Assembly (NCBI GenBank): GCA_017469335.1
Contig: JAFUGP010000052.1
Location: forward strand, 1-42,812
Length of the DNA: 42,812 nt
Direction: 5' to 3'
Source of the DNA: Succinivibrio sp.
GTDB lineage: Bacteria > Pseudomonadota > Gammaproteobacteria > Enterobacterales > Succinivibrionaceae
In this document: positions 6,908 through 15,920 of the stretch, one piece after another
How the letters are laid out: each line of letters opens with the position of its first letter
Position numbering within the stretch: the first letter of the stretch is position 1
Notes under the pieces: model-generated
The model's database searches: none
What the model was told of the DNA's origin: nothing
Seen by the model: only the letters and a program-made list of their open reading frames with translations
Program-made: the position numbers and the translations under genes

Positions 6908-8704
6908 ATGCCGCAGATACTCAAAAGCATTGCCACCGGGGATATGGATTTCGCCGCGCACATTGAGGGCGGTCACTACTACGTTGACAAGACTGCTCAG
7001 ATCAGGCAGGTGCTTGAAGATCCAAAAAAAACTCTGCTCTTTACACGGCCCAGGCGTTTTGGCAAGACCATGATGCTCTCCACTCTCAAACATTTTCTCT
7101 CCATGGATCTAAAAGGAGTGGAGGGATATGAAGCGCGGCAACGCGGGCTTTTTGCGGGACTCTCTATCGCCGCTGACCAAGAGTTCTGTCAGAAGCACCT
7201 GGGGCAGTATCCGGTTATCTTCGTCTCCTTTAATGGCGTGGGCGGGGATAACTTCACCCGAGGCCTCAACCGTCTGTGCAGCAAGGTACGCGAACTCTAC
7301 GCTGAGTTTGAGCACCTGCTCTCCTGTCCTAAGCTTTCCAACCTCGACAAAGAACTCTTCTGGCGCATCGCCCGGGTCGGACTGGACCGTGCTGAGGCGG
7401 ATGAGCGCGTGGAGTTGGTGTCTCTGAGCCTCTCCCACCTGGCGACAGTTATCTACAAATACAGCGGCCGCGATGCGGTGGTGCTCATTGACGAGTACGA
7501 TGTACCACTGCTTAAAGCCCATTTGGGCGGCTACTATCAGAACATGGTAGATCCGGTACGCGGCATGCTCTCTGCGGTCATCAAGCCCGAGGAGTCCGCT
7601 CATGTGGCGCGCTGCATTGTCACCGGGTGTCTGAGGGCGTCCAAAGAGAGTATTTTTACCGGCGCGAACAATGCCGTGGTCTATGGGATATCCGATCTTC
7701 GTCATGCCCGACTCTTCGGTTTCACCGAGGAGGAGGTGGATGCGGTTCTCTCCTACTATGGACTTGAAAAACAGCGTGAGACGGTGAAGTTGTGGTACGA
7801 CGGCTATCGCATCGCCGCAAGAGAGAGAGTCTACTGTCCCTGGGACGTGATGAGTTACTGCGATGCTGCCGCCTTCGGTCAAAAAACCAAGCCCCAGCTG
7901 TTCTGGTCGCACACCTCAGGCAATGACATCATCTATGAATTTGTGGATTATGCCGACGAACACTCACTCGACCTCATGCAGCGCCTGCTTGACGGTGAGA
8001 CGGTTACGTTGGAACTTGACGAGTACATGGCCATAGGAGAGCTTGAGGCTCAGCACAGTACTGAACAACTGTTCACCATGCTCTACGTTTCGGGTTACCT
8101 CACCGCCACTGCCATTCAGACTGCTGCGGAGTTCTCCGGCATCACCGACCCGTTAGACGGCAACCCGCGATTCTATACCCTGAAAATTCCCAACCGGGAA
8201 ATCCTTGAGCTTTTTTCACTGTGCATCAAGGAATTTTTCAGGCGTGGCAAGCCTCAGAACCTGTTAGGCGAGGCCCGCGATCTGGTCTCTTGTCTGCTTG
8301 CAGGGCAGAGCGGTGACACGCAGTACCTCATAAACAAATTGCTGCTGCACAACCTTTCGGTGAGAAGCTTAGGGCATGAGACATCCTACCAGAATTTCAT
8401 CTACGGTGTGCTTTTGGTGGCTGTTGACGGGCGCTGCCAGAGGCTTAGGACCGAGGAAGAATCCGGGGATGGCTATCTTGATCTCAGTTTGACGGACAGC
8501 CTAGCAGACGCAGCCGTCGTCATTGAGTTCAAGAAAGCTAGGGAGGGAGAAGATTTAGAGTCTCTCGCCCGGAGTGCTTTAGGGCAGATAAAGGACAAAC
8601 GCTATGGAGTGTCATTCAGACGCTTCAAGCGGCTGTATGCGTATGGAGTGGCGTGTCGCGGTAAGAACTGTCAGGTGCTCATGGAGGACATTACTGCAGC
8701 CTAG
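6908..8704 (+). CDS. AAA-ATPase-like domain protein with C-terminal PD-(D/E)XK nuclease-like domain
   Basis: A 598-residue protein of the Pfam 'AAA-ATPase_like plus DUF1703/PD-(D/E)XK' type. The Walker A is RPRRFGKT (residues 47-54), preceded by the family's YYVDKT motif; Walker B is AVVLIDEYDVPLL. The C-terminal nuclease-like fold shows a GYLDL aspartate and the E-x-K of VVIEFKK. The family is abundant and multi-copy in gut and rumen bacteria; its function is unproven, with mobile-element and defence-like roles suggested. The ATG at 6908 is chosen because GAGGAAGGGG lies directly before it; an ATG at 6893 is part of that site. It has its own promoter and no operon partner. A relative lies at the right edge of the window. 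Confidence 0.88.
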   Translation: MPQILKSIATGDMDFAAHIEGGHYYVDKTAQIRQVLEDPKKTLLFTRPRRFGKTMMLSTLKHFLSMDLKGVEGYEARQRGLFAGLSIAADQEFCQKHLGQYPVIFVSFNGVGGDNFTRGLNRLCSKVRELYAEFEHLLSCPKLSNLDKELFWRIARVGLDRAEADERVELVSLSLSHLATVIYKYSGRDAVVLIDEYDVPLLKAHLGGYYQNMVDPVRGMLSAVIKPEESAHVARCIVTGCLRASKESIFTGANNAVVYGISDLRHARLFGFTEEEVDAVLSYYGLEKQRETVKLWYDGYRIAARERVYCPWDVMSYCDAAAFGQKTKPQLFWSHTSGNDIIYEFVDYADEHSLDLMQRLLDGETVTLELDEYMAIGELEAQHSTEQLFTMLYVSGYLTATAIQTAAEFSGITDPLDGNPRFYTLKIPNREILELFSLCIKEFFRRGKPQNLLGEARDLVSCLLAGQSGDTQYLINKLLLHNLSVRSLGHETSYQNFIYGVLLVAVDGRCQRLRTEEESGDGYLDLSLTDSLADAAVVIEFKKAREGEDLESLARSALGQIKDKRYGVSFRRFKRLYAYGVACRGKNCQVLMEDITAA

Positions 8705-9051
8705 CCAAGCTGCGACGAAGATCATTGAGCCACAGTGGCGGCGGGTCACAAGGTGGAGCGTTCCGTGCCGATTCTTCGTCTCATGGCAACCCGGATATTT
8801 GGGCTCTGCCTGTGGCCAGGCAAGACCCTTGTTTCAAAGGAGCCGGCCTGATTGTGCGGTGATCTGTGCTGGCGGTACGTCTTTTTCTTTGCGGTATCTG
8901 CCTGGGGGTAAATGCACAGGTGACTTGGTTCGGTGTTGCCTGCTTAGGCGGTTTCACTGCCCGCCGCAGGGTCTTGTGCTGCGCCACAATCGGCGCGCCT
9001 TGTGCTAAAATCATGTGCTACTTATGATTATCCGCTTAAAAAGAGGTGTCT
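8705..9051 (+). promoter_or_regulatory. Gene-free stretch with an extended -10 promoter for yibN-secB-gpsA
   Basis: About 347 bases hold no gene I can support. Near the right end TGCTAAAAT (9003-9011) forms an extended -10 element about 40 bases before the rhodanese start. No good -35 is visible, which extended -10 promoters tolerate. A second, weaker TATGAT occurs at 9023-9028. The left part shows no strong hairpin or terminator. Confidence 0.4.
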
Positions 9052-9513
9052 GTGGGAGATTGGTTAACGCCTGAATTTCTGGCCGAGTTCAAAGAATTCG
9101 CCGAGCGTCATTACATGATGTGCGGCATGTGGCTGATGTGTCTGGGAGCGCTTATCTACGTGCAGGGTCGCATCATCATCGCTCATGTGGTAAAGGTTTC
9201 CACGGCCGCGGCCACGCAGAAGGTCAATCATGAAGACGGGATCTTCGTGGATGTGCGTCCTGCGCAGGCTTTTGGCAAGGAGCATATCGCCGGTGCCGAG
9301 AACCTGACCTTAGCCGAGATAAGGCAGGGGCGGGTGCAGCGTCTGGATCCCCACCGGGAGCACCCGCTGATTGTGGTGGCCCGCGATAAAATGGACACCG
9401 ACGGTTTCAACAGCGCCAGGTTGCTCAAGAAACTGGGCTTTAGGCAGGTCTTTGCCTTGGAGGGCGGCCTGGAGCAGTGGAAGATGGAAAACCTGCCGGT
9501 GGCCGAAAAATAG
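9052..9513 (+). CDS. yibN: Membrane-anchored rhodanese-like protein, YibN family
   Basis: A 153-residue protein with one hydrophobic segment (about residues 22-48) followed by a rhodanese domain containing FVDVRPAQAFGKEHIAGAENL. In active rhodaneses a cysteine sits in the loop after the IVV strand. Here the loop reads VVARDKMDTDGF, and the position aligned with the E. coli YibN cysteine (GMQCQE) is Thr111, so sulfur transfer is unlikely. The GTG at 9052 is favoured because AAGAGG lies five bases upstream; a GTG at 9046 overlaps that site. As in E. coli, yibN precedes secB and gpsA; the usual intervening grxC is absent. Role unknown. Confidence 0.8.
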   Translation: MGDWLTPEFLAEFKEFAERHYMMCGMWLMCLGALIYVQGRIIIAHVVKVSTAAATQKVNHEDGIFVDVRPAQAFGKEHIAGAENLTLAEIRQGRVQRLDPHREHPLIVVARDKMDTDGFNSARLLKKLGFRQVFALEGGLEQWKMENLPVAEK

Positions 9514-9561
9514 TTTTTTGTTTGTATTTGTTAACTTTTTATCTTCATTGGGGTATTTACG

Positions 9562-10089
9562 ATGTCGGAGAACACGGAAAATCAGAATCCAGAAAGCGCC
9601 AACGGCGAGGCTCAGGGACCGCAGTTTGATGTACTGCGCATTTATTCCAAGGACTGCTCCCTGGAAACCCCCAATGTGCCCGAGGTGTTCAGGTTAGAGT
9701 GGAAGCCCAAGCTCAAGGTGGAGTTTGATTCCAAGCCTACGGCACTGGAAGATGATCTGCATGAGGTGGATCTGCGGGTGACCGTGACCTGCACCATTGA
9801 TGAGACCGTGGTTTATGTCTGTGAGGTGCATCAGGCCGGGCTGTTCTTAATCAAGAACGTGCCTGCCGAAGCCTTGGAGTACCTGCTGGCCGCCCAGGCA
9901 CCCAACATTCTCTTCCCCTATGCCCGCGAGCATATCGCCTCGCTCATCAACCGCAGTACCTTCCCGCCGTTGAACCTGCGTCCCATCAATTTTGAGGGCC
10001 TGTTTAGGGCCCGCAAGGCCCAGGAGGCTCAGGAAGCCAAAGGACAGCAGGAGCAGAGCTCAGCTCCCGCTGACGGCGCGCAGAGCTGA
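9562..10089 (+). CDS. secB: Protein-export chaperone SecB
   Basis: A 175-residue cytoplasmic chaperone that holds preproteins unfolded and delivers them to SecA. Family stretches include IYSKDCSLETPNVPEVF, the TCTIDETVVYVCEVHQAGLF strand region, ILFPYAREHIASLINRSTFPPLNLRPINF and an acidic/Gln-rich tail. The N-terminal acidic stretch of about 20 residues and the tail make it somewhat longer than E. coli SecB (155 aa). The ATG at 9562 follows TTGGGGT. It sits between yibN and gpsA as in enterobacteria, and gpsA starts 23 bases downstream, so the two are probably co-transcribed. Confidence 0.95.
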   Translation: MSENTENQNPESANGEAQGPQFDVLRIYSKDCSLETPNVPEVFRLEWKPKLKVEFDSKPTALEDDLHEVDLRVTVTCTIDETVVYVCEVHQAGLFLIKNVPAEALEYLLAAQAPNILFPYAREHIASLINRSTFPPLNLRPINFEGLFRARKAQEAQEAKGQQEQSSAPADGAQS

Positions 10090-10112
10090 ACCTGATCTGC
10101 AGGCTGCCTGGG

Positions 10113-11117
10113 ATGTCGCAGCGCTCTTGCGAGCTATGTATTCTGGGGGCGGGGTCCTACGGCACCGCCCTGGCCGTGGCGGTAGCCTCCAAAGGCACGG
10201 CGGTGATGCTGTGGGATCACAATCCCCAGAAGGTCGCCGCCATGCAGCACGAGCGGGTCAATGCCCGTTATCTCCCTCAAATTCCCTTTCCCTCTACCCT
10301 GCAGCTGTGCTCGGATCTGGGCGAGGCCCTCTCCTCGGCGCGGGATCTCTTGGTGGTGGTGCCCAGCCATACCTTCAAAGAACTGCTTACGGCCATCGTC
10401 CCGCTTTTGAGCAAAGAGCACCGCCTGGCCTGGGCCACCAAGGGCCTGGATCCGCACTCGGGGGCCGTATTAAGCGAGCTTACGCGTGAACTGGTAGGCC
10501 CTGAGATCCCCCTGGCCGCCATCTCCGGTCCTACCTTTGCCTTGGAACTGGCCCGCGGCATGCCTACCGCCATCTCGGTGGCCGGCACCGATCCGCTCTT
10601 CAGCTCCGCACTGTGCAATCTCATGCACACCCCGACCTTCAGGATCTACGAAAGCAGCGATCTGCTCGGCCTGCAGCTGGGCGGGGCTCTTAAAAATGTC
10701 ATCGCCATCGCCGCCGGACTCTCCGACGGCATGGGCTTTGGCGCCAATGCCCGCACCGCTCTCATCACCCGCGGTCTGGCGGAGATGGTGCGTTACGGTC
10801 AGGCCTTAGGCGCCACCGAGCGTTCCTTTCAGGGGCTCTCGGGCTTGGGCGATCTCATCTTGACCTGTACCGATGACCAATCGCGCAACCGCCGCTTCGG
10901 GTACCTGTTAGGGCGTGGCGCCGCCGTGCAGGAGGCGCTTTCACGCATCGGGCAGGTGGTGGAAGGGTATACCATGACCTACGTGATGCATGAGCATGGT
11001 ATCAGGCGGGGGGTGAACATGCCCATCTGTCAGGAAGTCTACGAGATCCTCTACGAGGGCAAAGACGGCCGTGCCGCCGCCGCCTCACTGCTGGGACGTT
11101 CGCAGAAAAGCGAGTAG
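10113..11117 (+). CDS. gpsA: Glycerol-3-phosphate dehydrogenase [NAD(P)+]
   Basis: A 334-residue enzyme reducing dihydroxyacetone phosphate to sn-glycerol-3-phosphate for phospholipid synthesis. The Rossmann motif is GAGSYG (residues 12-17). WATKGLDP, ISGPTFALELARGMPTA, GGALKNVIAIAAGLSDG (catalytic Lys) and SGLGDLILTC are family landmarks. Its position after secB matches E. coli secB-gpsA. The Shine-Dalgarno before the ATG at 10113 is weak, suggesting translational coupling to secB. Downstream, AGCTCTCC (11116-11123) can pair with GGAGAGCT (11135-11142) without a T-run. Confidence 0.96.
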   Translation: MSQRSCELCILGAGSYGTALAVAVASKGTAVMLWDHNPQKVAAMQHERVNARYLPQIPFPSTLQLCSDLGEALSSARDLLVVVPSHTFKELLTAIVPLLSKEHRLAWATKGLDPHSGAVLSELTRELVGPEIPLAAISGPTFALELARGMPTAISVAGTDPLFSSALCNLMHTPTFRIYESSDLLGLQLGGALKNVIAIAAGLSDGMGFGANARTALITRGLAEMVRYGQALGATERSFQGLSGLGDLILTCTDDQSRNRRFGYLLGRGAAVQEALSRIGQVVEGYTMTYVMHEHGIRRGVNMPICQEVYEILYEGKDGRAAAASLLGRSQKSE

Positions 11118-11194
11118 CTCTCCGGCAGCTTAAGGGAGAGCTGCGCGGGCAGAGAGAGGGTTCTTCCAAGTCCCGGGAATGAGGAATAGAGAAT

Positions 11195-11995
11195 ATGGCC
11201 CCAAGCACTGCCACTACCTTAGGTTATACCGAGTACGGGCCGGAGGATGCGCCCTTGCTGTGTGTCACCCACGGCTGGGCCACCGACAGCTCTTTTACCT
11301 TCCCCCTGGTGTCCTTGCTGCCCAAGCTGCGTCTGCGCCTTATCGACCTGCCCGGTTATGGTTTAAGCCTTAAGCATGCCGCGGCGGCAGATGACTTTGA
11401 ACAGGGCAGCACGCTGCTGGCCAATACCCTGCCCGAGGGCAGCATTGTCCTTAGCTGGTCTTTGAGCACGCTGTGGGTGCTGGCGGCCTGTGCCATGAAG
11501 GAGCGTAAACTGCGCGGTCTGATCACCGTCTGCGGCTCGCCCAGGTTTCCCAGCGATCCCAACTGGAGCGGTCTGGACTACAACTATATTCTCAAACTGC
11601 GCAATTTCTTCACCGAACAGAAGGCGACGCATCTGCTGCAGATCTTCTTTAGGCTGCAGGGCTCGGGTAAGGTCAATACTCCTCAGGTCAACGCCTTTGT
11701 GCGCAGTCAGGCCGCCAAGTGCGTGCTGCCGCCCTATGAGGTGCTGCGCGCGGGCTTAGACGACATGATCTATCGCGATCTGCGCGCGCAGTTTCACCAT
11801 CTCAATCTGCCTTCGTTGCATCTTTTCGGCGCCTACGATCGGCTGGTACCGCCGCAGAATGCGGCGCGCATGGCCACCAAGGCCCGCAGCAAGGCGCTTG
11901 TCTTCGCCAACTCGGCACATATGCCCTATCTCACCGAGCCGGAAGAATTCGCCCAGGTGGTCGGAAAATTCTGTGATATCTATCACAGTTTATAG
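11195..11995 (+). CDS. bioH: Pimeloyl-[ACP] methyl ester esterase BioH (alpha/beta hydrolase)
   Basis: A 266-residue alpha/beta hydrolase matching BioH, which releases pimeloyl-ACP in biotin synthesis. The landmarks are the HGWATDSSF oxyanion region, the nucleophile elbow with Ser89, Asp215 in LFGAYDRLVP and His242 in NSAHMPYLTEPEEF (E. coli: SAHAPFISHPAEF). The elbow is unusual: it reads S-W-S-L-S where BioH normally has G-W-S-L-G, so both flanking glycines are serine. The triad itself is intact. No other biotin genes are nearby, as in E. coli, where bioH is also unlinked from bioABFCD. It could be a related esterase, but the overall match is good. Confidence 0.8.
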   Translation: MAPSTATTLGYTEYGPEDAPLLCVTHGWATDSSFTFPLVSLLPKLRLRLIDLPGYGLSLKHAAAADDFEQGSTLLANTLPEGSIVLSWSLSTLWVLAACAMKERKLRGLITVCGSPRFPSDPNWSGLDYNYILKLRNFFTEQKATHLLQIFFRLQGSGKVNTPQVNAFVRSQAAKCVLPPYEVLRAGLDDMIYRDLRAQFHHLNLPSLHLFGAYDRLVPPQNAARMATKARSKALVFANSAHMPYLTEPEEFAQVVGKFCDIYHSL

Positions 11996-12122
11996 CAGAG
12001 TCCGTCCCCTCTGCTTCAGCTTTATGCAGAAAAAACCGATAAGGAAGTATGGGCGAGCTGTCACTTGAGTTTTCGCCTGAGGTTTTCTAGGAGTCAAAAC
12101 AGTACTCTGTCTGAGGTTCAAC

Positions 12123-12740
12123 ATGGAAATAGCGTCGAGCTTTATTGCTGCAGTAACGCCGCCGCCCTTCCAAGCGGGTGTGGAGGAGGCCAAGCGCGAT
12201 GCCCAAGCGCGTGAGAGCATTCCTCAGCCCAAGGAATCTCATCAGTCCTCACGCAATGACACGGCGGCCGATAACCGCGGCGGCACCTCTGGTGCCAACT
12301 CACAGCTCTACGCGCAGTCCGAGGGACTGATCCGTGCGGCCGTGGACAACGTCCGCGAGCGCGCGCCGCAGCGTCAGAACAGATCATCCAAGGGCACGGA
12401 GAAAAGCGAGAAGAACGGTACCGGCAGCAGTTCCACTGCCGGCTCTGCTGCCCGCTCGCAAAGCAGTGCCGCGCAGGCGGCGGTCAGCGGCTTTAACGCC
12501 TCGGCAGCGGCCCACAATGCCGCCACTTCCATCTCCGGTGTGGCCGCGCTCATCTCCGAGCGCACGCAGAGCGCAGGTCAGGAGCGTACCCGCAAGACGG
12601 CCAAAGGGGCCCGTTATGCTGCCGATCTGCAGTCCGCTCAGGGCACCTCCACCAACCGGGCCGGCCGGGCCGTGGCGGCACGCTATAATTCCATCATCCC
12701 CAACGAGGCGATGGGCAATACCTTAGATTTCAGCGCCTGA
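12123..12740 (+). CDS. Low-complexity hypothetical protein
   Basis: A 205-residue hydrophilic protein with no signal peptide or membrane segment. It is rich in Ala, Ser, Gln, Arg and Asn, with an N-terminal TPPPFQAGVEEAKRDAQARESIPQP block and a C-terminal AVAARYNSIIPNEAMGN block around a disordered centre. From memory the ends resemble small conserved hypotheticals of Aeromonas/Shewanella with a 'RRDNqqREvIp.P' motif; I cannot confirm this. The ATG at 12123 is preceded by a modest GAGG. Its last 11 bases overlap the convergent greB gene. Translation is plausible because an open frame of this length persists with coding-like third positions, but the function is unknown. Confidence 0.65.
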   Translation: MEIASSFIAAVTPPPFQAGVEEAKRDAQARESIPQPKESHQSSRNDTAADNRGGTSGANSQLYAQSEGLIRAAVDNVRERAPQRQNRSSKGTEKSEKNGTGSSSTAGSAARSQSSAAQAAVSGFNASAAAHNAATSISGVAALISERTQSAGQERTRKTAKGARYAADLQSAQGTSTNRAGRAVAARYNSIIPNEAMGNTLDFSA

Positions 12741-13404
12741 CGCGGCGCTGTGCCTCGCGGCGCTTTTGCTCGCGTTCCTCATCCAGCTTGAATCTCGCCG
12801 CCAGATACTCCTGCTCTATCTGCTCTTGTTCCTGCGCGGATAATTCCTGTGCCGGAGCATCGTCTAAGTGTTCCTCATCCATCTGGAAGGGGGCGATTTC
12901 CTGCTCTGTGTACCAGTCAGGCTTGCGATAGGAGATCTTGTTGATGTACCAGGTGCGGGTTTTGTTGCCCGGCAGCTGCACCACGGCCTCCTCATCCACC
13001 GCCTTGCCCAACAGAGCGCGGGCCATGGGCGAGTCGATGGAAATGCAGTTCTCGCGGCCGAACAGCTCATCGCCTCCCACCAGTCTCAGCTGCATCACGG
13101 TACCGTCATCTTCGGCCTCAATTTCGGTGTAGGCCCCGAAATAGACCCGCCCCTCCTGCTGGGGGTTGAACCGTATGACCTGCAGTTCCTCCAGACGGTG
13201 GCGCAGGGCATGGATCCTGGAGTCAATCTTGCGCAGCAGTTTTTTGTTGTAATGGTAGTCGGCGTTCTCGGAGCGATCGCCCAGGCTGGCCGCCCAGGCT
13301 ACCTTGGCGGTCACCTCGGGTCTTTTTTCATTCCACAGAAAATTAAGCTCCTTCTGCAGCGTTTCATAGCCTTCGGGAGTGATATAGGGTTTGCCTTTGC
13401 TCAT
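12730..13404 (-). CDS. greB: Transcription elongation factor GreB with a C-terminal extension
   Basis: GreB binds backtracked RNA polymerase and stimulates RNA cleavage. The N-terminal coiled coil carries the acidic tip in GDRSENADYHYNKK, and the C-terminal FKBP-like domain includes ISIDSPMARALLGKAVDEEAVVQLP. The protein has 224 residues against about 158 for E. coli GreB. The extra 60 or so (from about residue 163) are highly charged and Glu/Gln/Arg-rich, ending QKRREAQRRVRR. The ATG at 13404 matches the family start MSKGKPYITPEGY. A terminator separates it from pckA upstream, and its 3' end overlaps the convergent hypothetical gene by 11 bases. Confidence 0.92.
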   Translation of the reverse strand: MSKGKPYITPEGYETLQKELNFLWNEKRPEVTAKVAWAASLGDRSENADYHYNKKLLRKIDSRIHALRHRLEELQVIRFNPQQEGRVYFGAYTEIEAEDDGTVMQLRLVGGDELFGRENCISIDSPMARALLGKAVDEEAVVQLPGNKTRTWYINKISYRKPDWYTEQEIAPFQMDEEHLDDAPAQELSAQEQEQIEQEYLAARFKLDEEREQKRREAQRRVRR

Positions 13405-13420
13405 AATAGTAGGTGCGCAA

Positions 13421-13450
13421 ATAAAAAGCCCGGCAGGTCACGCCGGGCTT
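13421..13450 (-). terminator. Intrinsic terminator of pckA
   Basis: On the minus strand AAGCCCGGC (13450-13442) pairs with GCCGGGCTT (13434-13426), followed by a short T-rich tract. It lies 20 bases past the pckA stop and upstream of greB, so it should separate the two transcripts. Confidence 0.8.
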
Positions 13451-13470
13451 GCAATCAGATTAGAGCAGCA

Positions 13471-15078
<1,608 letters not shown>

Positions 15079-15096
15079 TTTATACTCCACTTGATA

Positions 15097-15141
15097 CCGA
15101 GGGGATCTCGGTGTTTTCTTAAAGGTCCGAGTTATGCTCGG
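15097..15141 (-). promoter_or_regulatory. Two matched palindromes in the pckA leader
   Basis: CCGAG-N5-CTCGG occurs twice: 15097-15111 (spacer GGGAT) and 15127-15141 (spacer TTATG), with centres exactly 30 bp apart. They lie between a possible pckA -10 (TAAAAT on the minus strand, 15169-15164) and the pckA start. They could be a tandem operator for a dimeric regulator or two small RNA hairpins in the 5' leader. The regulator is unknown. Confidence 0.55.
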
Positions 15142-15229
15142 CGTTCTCTGAATAACCCATGAGATTTTACTCGAAAAGCCCTGTGGCTACGCAAGTGGCA
15201 GGTAAATTTCTCGTAAAAATTTGCCATTT

Positions 15230-15278
15230 TTGACTGAGATCGTATGTTGCTCGTTATAATGGGTATATCTTGCGAGCA
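15230..15278 (+). promoter_or_regulatory. nfuA promoter with flanking inverted repeat
   Basis: TTGACT (15230-15235) and a perfect TATAAT (15255-15260) are 19 bases apart, two more than ideal. The -10 is bracketed by TGCTCG (15248-15253) and CGAGCA (15273-15278), a 6-bp inverted repeat that could bind a regulator over the start site. nfuA begins 24 bases further on. Confidence 0.6.
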
Positions 15279-15301
15279 TTGAAACATTAAGCGAGATTTT
15301 T

Positions 15302-15892
15302 ATGAGTGAAATCAAAGTGAGCGATCAGGCTCAGGACTATTTTCGCAAAATCATTGCCAAACAGAATTTCGAGGGCCTGTGCATCCGTCTGGGGGTGGTG
15401 AACCCCGAGACGCCCGGGGTGCAGTGCTCCATCCTTTACTGTCCCAAGGAGTACGTGACTCCCCAGGATATTCACTTTCAGATGCAGGGCTTTGAGGTGG
15501 TGATAGACTCCGACGCCATGCCTTACTTAGAGCAGTCGGTCATTGACTTGGACCGCGACGAGCAGGGCGAGGAGATCCTCACTTTCCATGCCCCCAACCT
15601 GCATCACTCGGTACTGCCGGAGAATGCCTCGTTAAAGGACAAACTCCAGCACTTCATCGAGCATGTGGTGGCGCCTAATCTGGCCGCCCACGGCGGGGCG
15701 GTGTCACTGGAGGACGTGACCGAGGACGGGGTGGTGAAGGTACGCTTCTTAGGCGGCTGCCTGGGCTGCTCCATGGCCGGCATCACCGTCAGCGAGAACA
15801 TCGAGGTGCAATTAAAGCAGGCCTTCCCCGGGCAGGTCACGCGGGTAGAGGACGTTACACAGCACGTCAAAACCGATGAGACCTACGCCTAG
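15302..15892 (+). CDS. nfuA: Fe-S biogenesis protein NfuA
   Basis: A 196-residue Fe-S cluster carrier that delivers 4Fe-4S clusters to apoproteins under stress. The N-terminal degenerate A-type domain is followed by a NifU-like domain. Its C-x-x-C (Cys153 and Cys156 in FLGGCLGCSMAGIT) holds the cluster between two subunits. Length and layout match E. coli NfuA (191 aa). The promoter is divergent from pckA. In E. coli nfuA is close to bioH; here bioH is about 3.3 kb away with greB and pckA between. Confidence 0.95.
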   Translation: MSEIKVSDQAQDYFRKIIAKQNFEGLCIRLGVVNPETPGVQCSILYCPKEYVTPQDIHFQMQGFEVVIDSDAMPYLEQSVIDLDRDEQGEEILTFHAPNLHHSVLPENASLKDKLQHFIEHVVAPNLAAHGGAVSLEDVTEDGVVKVRFLGGCLGCSMAGITVSENIEVQLKQAFPGQVTRVEDVTQHVKTDETYA

Positions 15893-15920
15893 CTCATGGC
15901 CTTACGCACGGTGAGTGAAC

